Shown here piece after piece: positions 1-8,400 of a stretch of DNA of 64,000 nt; position 1 is the first letter of the stretch; every line of letters begins with the position of its first letter. The notes below the pieces were generated by a model. The model searched no databases, was not told the origin of the DNA, and worked only from the letters and a program-made list of their open reading frames with translations. A program made the translations under genes and the position numbers. The DNA is taken from NCBI RefSeq assembly GCF_017168335.1, contig NZ_JABFAU010000013.1, positions 302,944 through 366,943 on the forward strand, read 5' to 3'. The DNA is from Rhodococcus sp. KRD162. GTDB taxonomy: Bacteria > Actinomycetota > Actinomycetes > Mycobacteriales > Mycobacteriaceae.

Positions 1-2
1 CC

Positions 3-662
3 CCACAGGGCAACTACCCACCGCCACCGCCGGCGTACGGTAATTCGCCGATGCCCACGCAGTTGTCCGTGGGATCGGCCATCAGCTACGGCTGGCAGAA
101 ATTCTGGCAGAACGCCCTCGTATGGGTCGGTATCCTCATCGTCGCCGCGATCATCCAGGCCGTCCTGCGCTTCGTGTTGCGCTCGGACAGCTTCTTCGTC
201 AGCTTGATCTTCGGTGCCATCATCGGCGTCGTATCACTGCTCATTCAGGCGGCTCTCGTCCGCGGCGCTCTGCACGAGGTGGACGGAGTCAAGCCCGCGT
301 TCGGATCGTTCTTCCAGTTCGGCAATGTCGCATCCGTCGTCATCGCAGGCGTCCTCGTCGGCATCGCAACCGGCATCGGCTTCGTCCTGCTGATCATCCC
401 CGGCATCATCATCACGTTCTTCACGTGGTGGACTTTCCAGTTCGTCATCGACCGCGGCGACGAGCCGATCCCCGCAATCAAGGCGAGCGCTCAGGCGATC
501 GCGTCGAATGCCGGAACCCTCTTCGTTCTCGCGCTCGCCCTGGTCGGAATCAACATTGTCGGTCTCTTGCTGATCGGCATCGGTCTGCTGGTCACCGTTC
601 CGATCACGGCCATCGCCGGCACCTACGCCTACCGCGTCACCGTGAACGGACACGTCGCCTGA
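3..662 (+). CDS. Proline-rich multi-pass membrane protein, 5' end missing
   Basis: The reading frame is open from base 3, upstream of the first internal ATG at 51. It encodes a Pro-Tyr-Asn-Gly-rich stretch (NYPPPPPAYGN) before the membrane part, so the gene very probably starts outside the window and the ATG at 51 is internal. The visible 203 residues after that ATG contain about four to five hydrophobic segments rich in Ile, Val and Gly and end in a short polar tail. Proline-rich cytoplasmic N-termini followed by a membrane domain are common in actinobacterial integral membrane proteins of unknown function. I recognise no catalytic motif. A strong hairpin follows the stop. Function unknown; membrane location is confident. 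Confidence 0.8.
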   Translation, partial: PQGNYPPPPPAYGNSPMPTQLSVGSAISYGWQKFWQNALVWVGILIVAAIIQAVLRFVLRSDSFFVSLIFGAIIGVVSLLIQAALVRGALHEVDGVKPAFGSFFQFGNVASVVIAGVLVGIATGIGFVLLIIPGIIITFFTWWTFQFVIDRGDEPIPAIKASAQAIASNAGTLFVLALALVGINIVGLLLIGIGLLVTVPITAIAGTYAYRVTVNGHVA

Positions 663-690
663 TCCCTACCTGCTGACCTGAGATCCGCCT

Positions 691-730
691 CGATGGGCGC
701 GCATCCCTCACCGGGGATTCGCGCCCATCG
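691..730 (+). terminator. Long hairpin between the membrane protein gene and yhhQ
   Basis: Arms CGATGGGCGCG (691-701) and CGCGCCCATCG (720-730) are perfectly complementary over 11 bp. An inner ATCCC/GGGAT stem (703-707, 714-718) continues the helix around a six-base loop. There is no T tract, so it could be an intrinsic terminator of the actinobacterial U-less kind for the upstream gene, or a leader hairpin for the queuosine transporter gene that starts about 13 bases later. Confidence 0.55.
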
Positions 731-742
731 CCCGGTCGGTGC

Positions 743-1498
743 TTGGATCGGGAGGTGACTACTACCCAACACACCGCCCCAGACGGCGGCCCAGAGTCTG
801 GGCAGGCCACGTTCGCTCACATCAGCCGGGGTTACTACCCCACCATCGTCGCGCTCTTCGTCGCGACGCTGCTGATCTCGAACGTGGCCGCCAGCAAAGG
901 TGTCGCCTTCTTCGCCTCGTCCGACCTCACACTCGGACCGTTCCAGATCCTGCCGATCAACACCGACGGCGCATTCTTCCTGTTTCCTCTCGCCTACATC
1001 CTCGGCGATGTGCTCAGCGAGGTGTACGGCTTCAAAGCCACGCGCCGCGCGATCTACCTCGGTTTCGGATCCCTGCTGCTCACCTCCGTGTGCTTCTGGA
1101 TCGCCATCGAACTTCCCGCCGCCTCGTTCTACGAGAACCAGGCCGCCCTCGAGAGCGTCGTCGGCGTGGTGCCGCGACTCGTTCTCGCCGGTCTCGCCGG
1201 CTATACCGTCGGGCAGCTCCTCAACTCCGTCGTCCTGGTCAAGATCAAGGAACGCACCAAGGAAAAGCACCTGTGGGCGCGCCTGATCGGCTCGACCATC
1301 GTCGGCGAATTCTTCGACACCCTGATCTTCTGCTCCATCGCGGCCGGAGTCATCGGCATCAGCACCTGGGCGGATTTCGTGAACTACGTCATCGTCGGAT
1401 TCCTCTGGAAGACCCTGGCCGAGGTCATCGTCATGCCGATCACGTACCGCGTCATCTCGTACATCAAGAAGCGCGAGCCGTCGTACATCGACAGCTAG
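743..1498 (+). CDS. yhhQ: Queuosine-precursor transporter, YhhQ/VUT family
   Basis: The 251-residue membrane protein matches the YhhQ (VUT, formerly DUF165) family, which imports queuosine precursors such as preQ0/preQ1 across the cytoplasmic membrane. It shows the family pattern of about six hydrophobic helices, the early SNVAASKG stretch, the YILGDVLSEVYGF motif near residue 87, and a C-terminal half with FFDTLIF and WKTLAEVIVMPITY. Length is normal. The start is uncertain: the frame opens at a TTG (743) without a good ribosome site, while a GTG at 755 directly abuts GGGAG. The tgt gene, whose enzyme uses such precursors, lies 9 kb away at 10562-11800, so salvage in this strain is plausible. 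An inverted repeat with the kynU gene facing it closes the unit. Confidence 0.87.
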   Translation: MDREVTTTQHTAPDGGPESGQATFAHISRGYYPTIVALFVATLLISNVAASKGVAFFASSDLTLGPFQILPINTDGAFFLFPLAYILGDVLSEVYGFKATRRAIYLGFGSLLLTSVCFWIAIELPAASFYENQAALESVVGVVPRLVLAGLAGYTVGQLLNSVVLVKIKERTKEKHLWARLIGSTIVGEFFDTLIFCSIAAGVIGISTWADFVNYVIVGFLWKTLAEVIVMPITYRVISYIKKREPSYIDS

Positions 1499-1513
1499 AC
1501 CTGCGAGCACGAT

Positions 1514-1546
1514 CCCGGACCGTCCCGACAGTCGAGGCGGTCCGGG
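1514..1546. terminator. Bidirectional terminator-like inverted repeat
   Basis: CCCGGACCG (1514-1522) and CGGTCCGGG (1538-1546) form a perfect 9-bp stem with a 15-base loop. It lies between the converging ends of yhhQ and kynU and is symmetric, so it could end transcription from both sides. There is no T tract. Confidence 0.55.
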
Positions 1547-1570
1547 GCGAGGCGAAACACTCCCGCGGTA

Positions 1571-2782
1571 TCACGCCCGGAGCTCGTCGCGGATCGCCTC
1601 GATACCCAGATACACCTCGCGGTACGAGGTGCTCAACGGACTCAAGCCCAGGCGAATGCCCTGTGGCGCTCGGAAATCCGGAATGACCCCCTGCTCCCAC
1701 AGACGAGCGGTGATCGCCTTGAAGTCCGGATGATCGATGGTGACATGACCGCCGCGCCTCGCCGAATCCTCCGGTGAGGCGATCTCCACCCCGAGCGGAA
1801 CCAGCATCTCGCGTACGAGTTCGAGGGCGTATTCGGTGAGCGCAACGGACTTCGCGCGTATCGCGTCCATCCCCACCTCCGCGATCATCTCGATGGTGTC
1901 CTGCATCGCGATCATGCCGAACACCGACGGTGTCCCACTGATGACGCGTCGAATCCCCTGCGACGGAACGTAGCCCTGCGCCATCTCGAACGGATCGGCC
2001 CGGCCCATCCACCCCCAGATCGGCTGGACGAAATCGCCCAGAAGGTCGCCGCGCACGTACGCGAAAGCCGGCGAACCGGGGCCGCCGTTGAGGTACTTGT
2101 AGGTGCAGCCGACGGCCAGATCCACTCCCCAAGAATCGAGTTCGAGCGGCACGGAACCAACCGAGTGACACACGTCCACCAGCAACAGCGCGCGTGCCGC
2201 ATGCGCGATGCGTGTCGCCTCGGCCACATCGACGAGGAAACCGGATCGGTAGGCGACGTGGGTGATGACCGCCAGTGCAGTGTTCTCGCCCACCACCTCC
2301 GCGAGTTGTTCCGGCGTGACGCCACCGCGGCGGTCCGTCTCGATCCACCGCAGGGTCATGTTCTTCTCCGCTGCAATGCCTTCGAGCAGGTATCGATCGG
2401 TCGGGAAGTTGTCCCGATCGATGACGATCTCGGTGCGGCCCGGTCGCATGTCGATGGCCGCACGCGCGAGCTTGTAGAGCAGTACCGTCGTCGAATCGCC
2501 GATCGTCGTCTGCCCCGGGGCGGCTCCGAGCGTCGCGTCCGCCAGTGCGTCGCCGATGGTGACGGGCAGATCGAACCACTGTTCGTCCCAGCCGCGAATG
2601 AGGCGTCCGCCCCAGTCCTGCGTCATGAAGGCGTTGATACGTTCGACGCTGGCCTTGGTCGGTCGGCCCAGCGAGTTGCCGTCGAGGTACGCAGTGATCG
2701 ACGGGTCGTCACTACCGAGAAACTTGTCGCGGTAGCTGCGGAGCGGATCTGCGTTGTCGAGCTCGAGTGCGCTGTCTGTCAT
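1571..2782 (-). CDS. kynU: Kynureninase
   Basis: This PLP enzyme of the aminotransferase class-V fold (about 403 residues) hydrolyses L-kynurenine to anthranilate and alanine. Diagnostic stretches are YLDGNSLGRP near the N-terminus, DNFPTDRY and HVAYRSG in the middle, DVCHSVGSVPL, and the PLP-lysine segment GCTYKYLNGGPG. The C-terminal GIRLGLSPLSTSY is also typical. I chose the ATG at 2782 (MTDSALELDNAD) because GGAAAG precedes it; the frame extends 17 codons further upstream without family-like sequence. It stands alone and divergent from blaI: no tryptophan dioxygenase, kynurenine formamidase or kynurenine monooxygenase lies in the window. It may serve tryptophan breakdown with enzymes elsewhere, or anthranilate supply. 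Confidence 0.93.
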   Translation of the reverse strand: MTDSALELDNADPLRSYRDKFLGSDDPSITAYLDGNSLGRPTKASVERINAFMTQDWGGRLIRGWDEQWFDLPVTIGDALADATLGAAPGQTTIGDSTTVLLYKLARAAIDMRPGRTEIVIDRDNFPTDRYLLEGIAAEKNMTLRWIETDRRGGVTPEQLAEVVGENTALAVITHVAYRSGFLVDVAEATRIAHAARALLLVDVCHSVGSVPLELDSWGVDLAVGCTYKYLNGGPGSPAFAYVRGDLLGDFVQPIWGWMGRADPFEMAQGYVPSQGIRRVISGTPSVFGMIAMQDTIEMIAEVGMDAIRAKSVALTEYALELVREMLVPLGVEIASPEDSARRGGHVTIDHPDFKAITARLWEQGVIPDFRAPQGIRLGLSPLSTSYREVYLGIEAIRDELRA

Positions 2783-2894
2783 CGTCCGGCTTTCCGTTCT
2801 CTCGAATACCTCTTCAGCATGCCTCGCGCTCATGTGCGACGGCGCAGTCTTCGTGGCCTATCCTCGAAGTAGTCGGATCGAGTGAGGAATCGAA

Positions 2895-3272
2895 GTGCGT
2901 AGAGCGTCCGGACAGTTGGAGGAGTCGATCCTCGGGTTGCTCGGTGAGCACACGGAACTGGCCGTGGCACAGGCCCGCGAGCTTCTCGGATCCGATCTAG
3001 CCCACACCACGGTCATGACGGCGCTGGTGCGGCTGCACGGCAAAGGCCTGGTCGATCGCGAGCGGCGAGGGCGGTCTTTCGTCTACAGCCTCAACGCCCC
3101 CGTTCGCGACATCCCGGCGCTTCGGGCCGCGATGCGAATGCGCACCGAACTCGGTGCCAGAGCCGAGCGCGCCGATGTCCTGGCCAGCTTCGTTGCCTCA
3201 CTCGACCCAGAGGACGAGGCCACGCTGCGGGAGTTGCTGGCGAAGACACAATCGACCGAGCCGCATCGATGA
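2895..3272 (+). CDS. blaI: BlaI/MecI-family transcriptional repressor
   Basis: The 125-residue protein has the winged-helix N-terminus of BlaI/MecI repressors: LEESILGLLGEHTELAVAQARELL, then HTTVMTALVRLHGKGLVDRERRGRSFVY as recognition helix and wing. The C-terminal dimerisation helices carry EDEATLRELL. Starts at a GTG behind GAGTGAGG. Its stop overlaps the start of the M56 peptidase gene by four bases (ATGA), the usual BlaI-BlaR1 arrangement, in which the peptidase senses beta-lactam or cell-wall stress and the repressor is inactivated. In Mycobacterium tuberculosis BlaI controls blaC and other genes. No beta-lactamase gene is in the window. A TACTAC/GTAGTA dyad resembling the family operator lies upstream of the NRPS gene at 9822-9840. 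Confidence 0.9.
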   Translation: MRRASGQLEESILGLLGEHTELAVAQARELLGSDLAHTTVMTALVRLHGKGLVDRERRGRSFVYSLNAPVRDIPALRAAMRMRTELGARAERADVLASFVASLDPEDEATLRELLAKTQSTEPHR

Positions 3273-4150
3273 CGCTGCTCGTGATCATTGCCGTGCTGCC
3301 GTGGGTGCTGTCACTGCTGCTCGGATCGGGAACCTCTCGAATCGATCGCCGCCTCAATCCCTCCACCGCCGTGGTTCTGCTGCCGATTCTGTCCGCGGTC
3401 ACCGCCTTCTCGGTGGCAGCGTCCGCGGCTGCGCTCGCGGCAGTCCTGCTGGCGTCGGGCGAGATCGTCCGGGTGTCGTTGGGTGTGGCCGTCTCCGGGT
3501 GGATCCTGTGGCGTTCGGCCGAGGTGGCTCGCCATGTTCGACGCGTCGCGGTGGGCGCGTCCATCGCGTCGGAGTTCGGTACCGAGGCGCGAGCGACCGG
3601 GGGCATCGTCGTGGTCGAGACCGAGGTTCCCGATGCCTTCGCCGTTCCGTCCGGCGGCGGAGCCGTCGTGATCACCACCAGTCTGGTGAAGGCACTGTCG
3701 GACAACGAACTTCGCGCAGTGATCGAACACGAGCGTGCCCACCTGAGGCACCGTCACAGCGTGTGGATCCAGATGTGCGAGATCGCATCGTATTTCGATC
3801 CGATTCTGCGTCCGGTCACCGCGACCGTGCGGCATGCAGCCGAGCGGCAGGCAGACGAGAGCGCGGCGGCACTGGGCCGTCAGGACACGTTGTCTGCCGT
3901 TGCCAGAACGGCTCTGCTGCGTGCCCATCTCGACCGGGAATCGCGGGCGCTCGCCAGTACCGGAGGCGACGTGGTGCGTCGCGTGCAAGCACTCAGCGAA
4001 CCACCACACCGTCGCCCCGACCGCGGGATCCTCGCGGCCGGGCTGGTGTTGATCCTCGCCTTCACCGTGATCTCCACGGCGTTGTTCGACGTCGTTCAGG
4101 ACGTGGTGGCACCGGAGTTCGGCGAAACTCCCACGTCGATCTTTCGCTGA
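3269..4150 (+). CDS. M56-family membrane metallopeptidase, BlaR1-like
   Basis: The 293-residue protein has hydrophobic segments at about residues 3-18, 34-62 and 68-85, then a cytoplasmic zinc-peptidase domain with HExxH at residues 154-158 (EHERAH). A further Glu-containing helix (ERQADESAAALG) follows as probable third zinc ligand, and the last membrane segment is at about 252-275. It lacks the extracellular penicillin-binding sensor domain of staphylococcal BlaR1, as is usual for actinobacterial members of this size. Translationally coupled to blaI, so it probably processes or antagonises that repressor. The inducing signal is not visible in the sequence. Confidence 0.9.
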   Translation: MTLLVIIAVLPWVLSLLLGSGTSRIDRRLNPSTAVVLLPILSAVTAFSVAASAAALAAVLLASGEIVRVSLGVAVSGWILWRSAEVARHVRRVAVGASIASEFGTEARATGGIVVVETEVPDAFAVPSGGGAVVITTSLVKALSDNELRAVIEHERAHLRHRHSVWIQMCEIASYFDPILRPVTATVRHAAERQADESAAALGRQDTLSAVARTALLRAHLDRESRALASTGGDVVRRVQALSEPPHRRPDRGILAAGLVLILAFTVISTALFDVVQDVVAPEFGETPTSIFR

Positions 4151-4159
4151 TCCTCCCGA

Positions 4160-4879
4160 TCAGAGACCCGCGACACCCGCCAGATGGCCGATCGCGTACG
4201 TAACGGCCATCGCGATGGCGCCACCGATGACGACACGGGTCATCGCCGGCCGACTCGGCGCGCCGCCGAGACGCGCGCTGATGCTTCCGGTCAGTGCCAG
4301 CGCCAGCAGAACCACGACGAACGTCACGGGAACGCGCAGCGAAGCGGGTAGCAGCAGAATCGACAGCAGCGGCAGCAACGCACCGCTGACGAACGACACC
4401 GCGGACGAGCCTGCCGCCTGCCACGGATTGGTCAACGCATCCGGGTCGATCCCCAACTCGATGTCCACGTGTGCGGCAAACGGATCGTGGTCGGTGAGTT
4501 CGCGAGCGACGATCTGGGCGGTGTCGGCCGACAGACCTTTGGCCTCGTACAGTGCCGCGAGCTCGGCCAGTTCCTCCTCGGGTTGCTCTTCGAGCTCTCG
4601 ACGTTCCTTGATCAACAGCGAACGCTCGGCGTCGCGCTGAGTACTCACCGAGACGTACTCGCCGAGTGCCATCGACACCGCACCCGCCACGAGCCCCGCG
4701 AGGCCGGCCGCGAACAGCGAACCGCGGTCGGTGGTGACGGCGGCGACACCGACGACCAGACCGGCGGTGGAGACGATGCCGTCGTTGGCACCCAACACCC
4801 CGGCGCGCAGCCAGTTCAGCCGACCTGACAGATCTCCGTGGGGCTCGTGATCGTGCAGGCTCGACTCGGCATCACTCAT
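4160..4879 (-). CDS. VIT1/CCC1-family metal transporter
   Basis: The 239-residue protein belongs to the VIT1/CCC1 family, which moves ferrous iron or manganese across membranes. The N-terminal helix carries the family signature LNWLRAGVLGANDGIVSTAGLVVGVA. A second pair of helices contains the acidic GEYVSVSTQRDAE motif, followed by a charged cytoplasmic loop (KERRELEEQPEEELAELAAL) that binds metal in homologues, and three further hydrophobic segments. The ATG at 4879 overlaps the end of the upstream DUF2231 gene by eight bases, so translation is probably coupled; the frame upstream of it only reads through the neighbour. No IdeR-type iron box was seen in the operon promoter. Ion specificity cannot be read from sequence. 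Confidence 0.9.
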   Translation of the reverse strand: MSDAESSLHDHEPHGDLSGRLNWLRAGVLGANDGIVSTAGLVVGVAAVTTDRGSLFAAGLAGLVAGAVSMALGEYVSVSTQRDAERSLLIKERRELEEQPEEELAELAALYEAKGLSADTAQIVARELTDHDPFAAHVDIELGIDPDALTNPWQAAGSSAVSFVSGALLPLLSILLLPASLRVPVTFVVVLLALALTGSISARLGGAPSRPAMTRVVIGGAIAMAVTYAIGHLAGVAGL

Positions 4880-5348
4880 GGTGGGCCGTTGCCGACACGT
4901 CGTCCCAGGCCGCACGTGCGCCGGACTCTCCAATTCTGTACACCTGGATGATTGTGGCCGCTCCGATCAGCACTGCCAACACCACCACCCCAATCGACTG
5001 CCACCGGACGGGCGGGTTGCCGCGACGCTCACGCAGATGCACGAACACGAGCAGGGCGGCGACGACCACGAGACCGATGGAGAAGTAGACCATCGAATCA
5101 CCGATCTCGGTGTGCTGCTCGACTGCTTCGGTCTTGGGGACGCGCTTTTCCAACCACTCACCGGCGTCGGTCGTCAGCGGCGTCAACACCACGGTGATCA
5201 GCGCCAGGGCCGCGATGAGCCAGACGAGCCTGGTGCGCACTCCGGACCAGATACTGGCCGCGATAGCCAGGATCGCGGTCAGTGGTGCCAGCACCACGAT
5301 GAAATGGACCAGAAGGATGTGGGCCGGAAGGCCGTTGATGGTGGACAT
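4872..5348 (-). CDS. DUF2231-type four-helix membrane protein
   Basis: The 158-residue product starts at an ATG with a clear GGGAGA ribosome site (the frame upstream is not protein-like). It has four hydrophobic helices with the DUF2231 pattern: MSTINGLPAHILLVHFIVVLAPLTA with conserved His residues, LITVVLTPLTTDAGEWLEKRV, EIGDSMVYFSIGLVVVAALLVF, and a last helix IGVVVLAVLIGAATIIQVYRIGESGA. Proteins of this family are of unknown function; some carry haem-binding-like histidines. It is the first gene of a two-gene operon with the VIT1 transporter, overlapping it by eight bases, so a role in metal or redox homeostasis is an inference from context only. A short dyad at 5399-5413 lies in its promoter region. 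Confidence 0.82.
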   Translation of the reverse strand: MSTINGLPAHILLVHFIVVLAPLTAILAIAASIWSGVRTRLVWLIAALALITVVLTPLTTDAGEWLEKRVPKTEAVEQHTEIGDSMVYFSIGLVVVAALLVFVHLRERRGNPPVRWQSIGVVVLAVLIGAATIIQVYRIGESGARAAWDDVSATAHHE

Positions 5349-5398
5349 GCGTTCTCCCGCTGGATTCGAAGTCGCGTGCACATCACGCATCGGCCATG

Positions 5399-5413
5399 CT
5401 ACACATCGTGTAG
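5399..5413. promoter_or_regulatory. Inverted repeat in the DUF2231-VIT1 promoter region
   Basis: CTACAC and GTGTAG are separated by ATC, and the right side continues as GTGTAGTAG. The core TACA-N5-TGTA resembles the half-sites of BlaI/MecI-type operators, and a related TACTAC/GTAGTA dyad stands upstream of the NRPS gene. It lies 50 bases before the DUF2231 start codon and just beyond the NRPS stop. Binding by the nearby BlaI is a hypothesis. Confidence 0.4.
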
Positions 5414-5416
5414 TAG

Positions 5417-8400
5417 TTACGCCGATGGTTCCGACGCAGCCGAATTCCGCCACGGCACCTCAGGTGCTGCCACCATCGCGTGCACGATCTGCTCCATGCG
5501 ATGCCCGAACGCGGCAACGGTGCTCGGTTCGAACAGTGTTGTGGGATAGACGATGTCGATACCGGTCTCGGTAGGCTTGCCTTCCCTGTCTCGGTGTTCG
5601 GTGACGTGCACGTGGAGATCGCACTTGGCGATATCGATCGGCCTCGGCGCGACCTCGAAGTGAGCGTCCCCGAGGTCGAAGCTCGCGGCCGTGAAGACGT
5701 CCAGCGACAGCGCCACCTGGAAGATCGGGTGCCGCGAATTCTGCGACTCGGGAGCGAGATCGGCGGCGACCGCCTCGAACGGCACCGATGCGTGATCGAA
5801 AGCCCGCAGTTCACTCGCGCGAGCCAACCGCACGACGTCCTCGACGGTCGTCGCGGCTGCGATGTCGGTCCGAATCGCCACGGTGTTGGTGAAGGTACCG
5901 ACGAGTTGTTCGAGCCTCGGATCGTCGCGACCGGCAACCGGAGTTCCGATGACGATATCGGTGGCCTCCGTCTGCTCCGCAAGCAGAATCAACAAGGCTG
6001 CACGCAGTACCGTGAACCGCCCTGTCCCACAACGCTGCGCGAGATGATCCATCGCTGCACCGGTCGACCGGTCGAGGCGCAGTACAGTGCGGGCGCCCGA
6101 GTGATCCCACTGCGCCCCGCGCTCGTGGTCGAGCGGCAGCTCGGTATCGCCGGGCACACCGGCCAATTCTGCGCGCCAGAAATCCAGTGCTTCGGTGCTG
6201 TCCCGCTCGGCAGCCCAGACGCTGTAATCGGCGTACTGCAGCGGCAATTCGGACCACGACGGAGCCTCCCCCACCGTTCTGGCGTGATACGCCAGCACGA
6301 AGTCCGATGCCAACAGCCCCAGCGACCAGCCGTCCGCCGCACTGTGGTGAACGGCGCACGCGAGCACGTACTGATCCGAGGCAACAGCGAACAGCCGAGC
6401 TCGGATCGGGAACTCGGTACGCACATCGAAGGGTAGCTCGAGGACCTGCGCCATCGTGACATCACCTGTATCGACAACGCTCAGATTCGGTGCCGCCACA
6501 ACGGGATCCACCTCGAGCACCTGCACCGGAACACCGTCGACATCCGGGTAGCGGGTACGCAACGTACGGTGCCGATCGATCAGATCGACCAGGGCCTGCG
6601 ATGCTGCCTCGAGATCGAACGCCCCGACAATCGAGACCGTGAACGGCAGGTTGTACAGCGGTAACCGTGCGCTTCGATCGATGTAGCGCTGCTGTGGAGC
6701 GAGCGGAACCACCTCGGCTCCGGCCGCCATCCCACTCTCGGGACGCGAATTCCGGTGCGCCCCCAGAAGGCTCCGTTCGTCGATCCGTGCCGCCAGGGCC
6801 TGAACGGACGGGGCCTGCGCGAGGTCTCGCACACCGATATCCACCGCGTGGTCCGAACGCATCGACGCGACAACCCTTGTCGCCGCCAGCGAGTCACCCC
6901 CGAGATCGAAGAACGATCTGGCGCAATCGATCTCATCCGTCCCCAGTACGCGAGCGAACGCTGCCGCCACCATCTGCTGGGTGGCACCGGACGGTTCGGT
7001 TCGAGGACCTGCGGGCGGGCTGGACAGGTCAGGAGCAGGAAGCGCGGCGCGATCGATCTTCCGGTTGATGGTCAGCGGAATCTCGTCCAGAACCGAGATG
7101 GTCGAGGGCACCATGTGGGCCGGTAACCGATCCCTGAGATCGTTGCGGATCTGCTCTGTGTCGAGCACCGTGTCGATGTGCGCGGGAACGATGTACCCGT
7201 CGATGCGCAGATCGCCGGTGCGACTGCGGCGCAGGGACGAGGACGCCGCGCGGACCTCGGGATGAGCGCGCAGAGCTGCGTCGACCTCCCCCAGTTCGAC
7301 GCGATTTCCGCGGATCTTGACCTGATCGTCGGTGCGGCCCAGAAATTCCAGCGTTCCGTCTGCGCGTATCCGCGCCCGATCCCCGCTGCGGAAGATCCGA
7401 AGCCCGCTGCTGCCGAAAGGGTGTGCGACGAAGCGGGCCGCAGTATCGGCGGTGCGGCCGAGGTAGCCACGGGCAACGCCGGGGGTCTCGATGTAGATTT
7501 CTCCCACTGCTCCCACCGGGACCGGCCGCAGAGCACGATCGAGCAGGTGAATCACCGCGCCTACCATCGCGCGACCGATTCCGGCGTTGCTGCCCTGGTG
7601 CAGCGGGGCGGTCATCGTGACGCTGCAGGTCGTTTCGGTGGGTCCGTAGGCGTTGAGGAGTCGGCGGCCCTGCGACCACCGGTCGACGGTGTCCTGCGGG
7701 GCGGCCTCACCGCCGATGATGATGGTGCCGACACCACCGAGCGCAGCGGGATCCATCGTCGCCAACGCCGAGGGGGTGATCAACAGATGCGTAACAGACT
7801 GCTGGGCAACAAGTTCGGTCAGCTCGGTGCCGCCGTAGCTACCGGCCGGCGCGAGCACCACGGCTACACCCGCCGTCGCAGCGGCGAGCACCTCCACCAC
7901 CGCGGTATCGAATCCCGGCGAGGCGAGATGACAGACCCGCGACTGTGCCTGCAGGTGGTAGCTGCTCCGAATCTGTTGCACCAGAGCATCGATTCCGTCG
8001 TGGGTGACGACGACCCCTTTGGGCGTGCCCGTGGATCCGGAGGTGTAGATGACATATGCCGCCCGATGCGGTGCCGATATCGCAGGGTGGTTCGGGGCGC
8101 CCGCGTCGACCACGTCCTCGAGGTGCAGCCACTCCAGGTCACCCAGTTCGTCTCCTGCAGAGCACAATCCCAGGACCGGTGCGGAGTCGCTCAGCATGTA
8201 CAGCGCGCGCTCACGGGGGTGGTTCGGGTCGACCGGGATGTAGACCGCGCCCACTCGTGCGATCGCCCAGAACGCGACTATCCCGGCCACGGATCGGCCG
8301 ACGCGCACCGCGACCGGATCCTCGACGCCGATTCCTCGCTGCCGCAACGTGCCCGCCAGTGCGTCGACCTTCGCGGCCAACTCCTGGTAGGTCACCGCGA

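Noticed and set aside
691-730. preQ1 riboswitch in front of the yhhQ-type gene
   Set aside because: The sequence is a plain long hairpin and lacks the compact pseudoknot with an A-rich tail of known preQ1 riboswitches.
4872-5453. Longer start for the DUF2231 gene at 5453
   Set aside because: The additional 35 residues overlap the NRPS 3' end, are not family-like, and the ATG at 5348 has a strong GGGAGA site.
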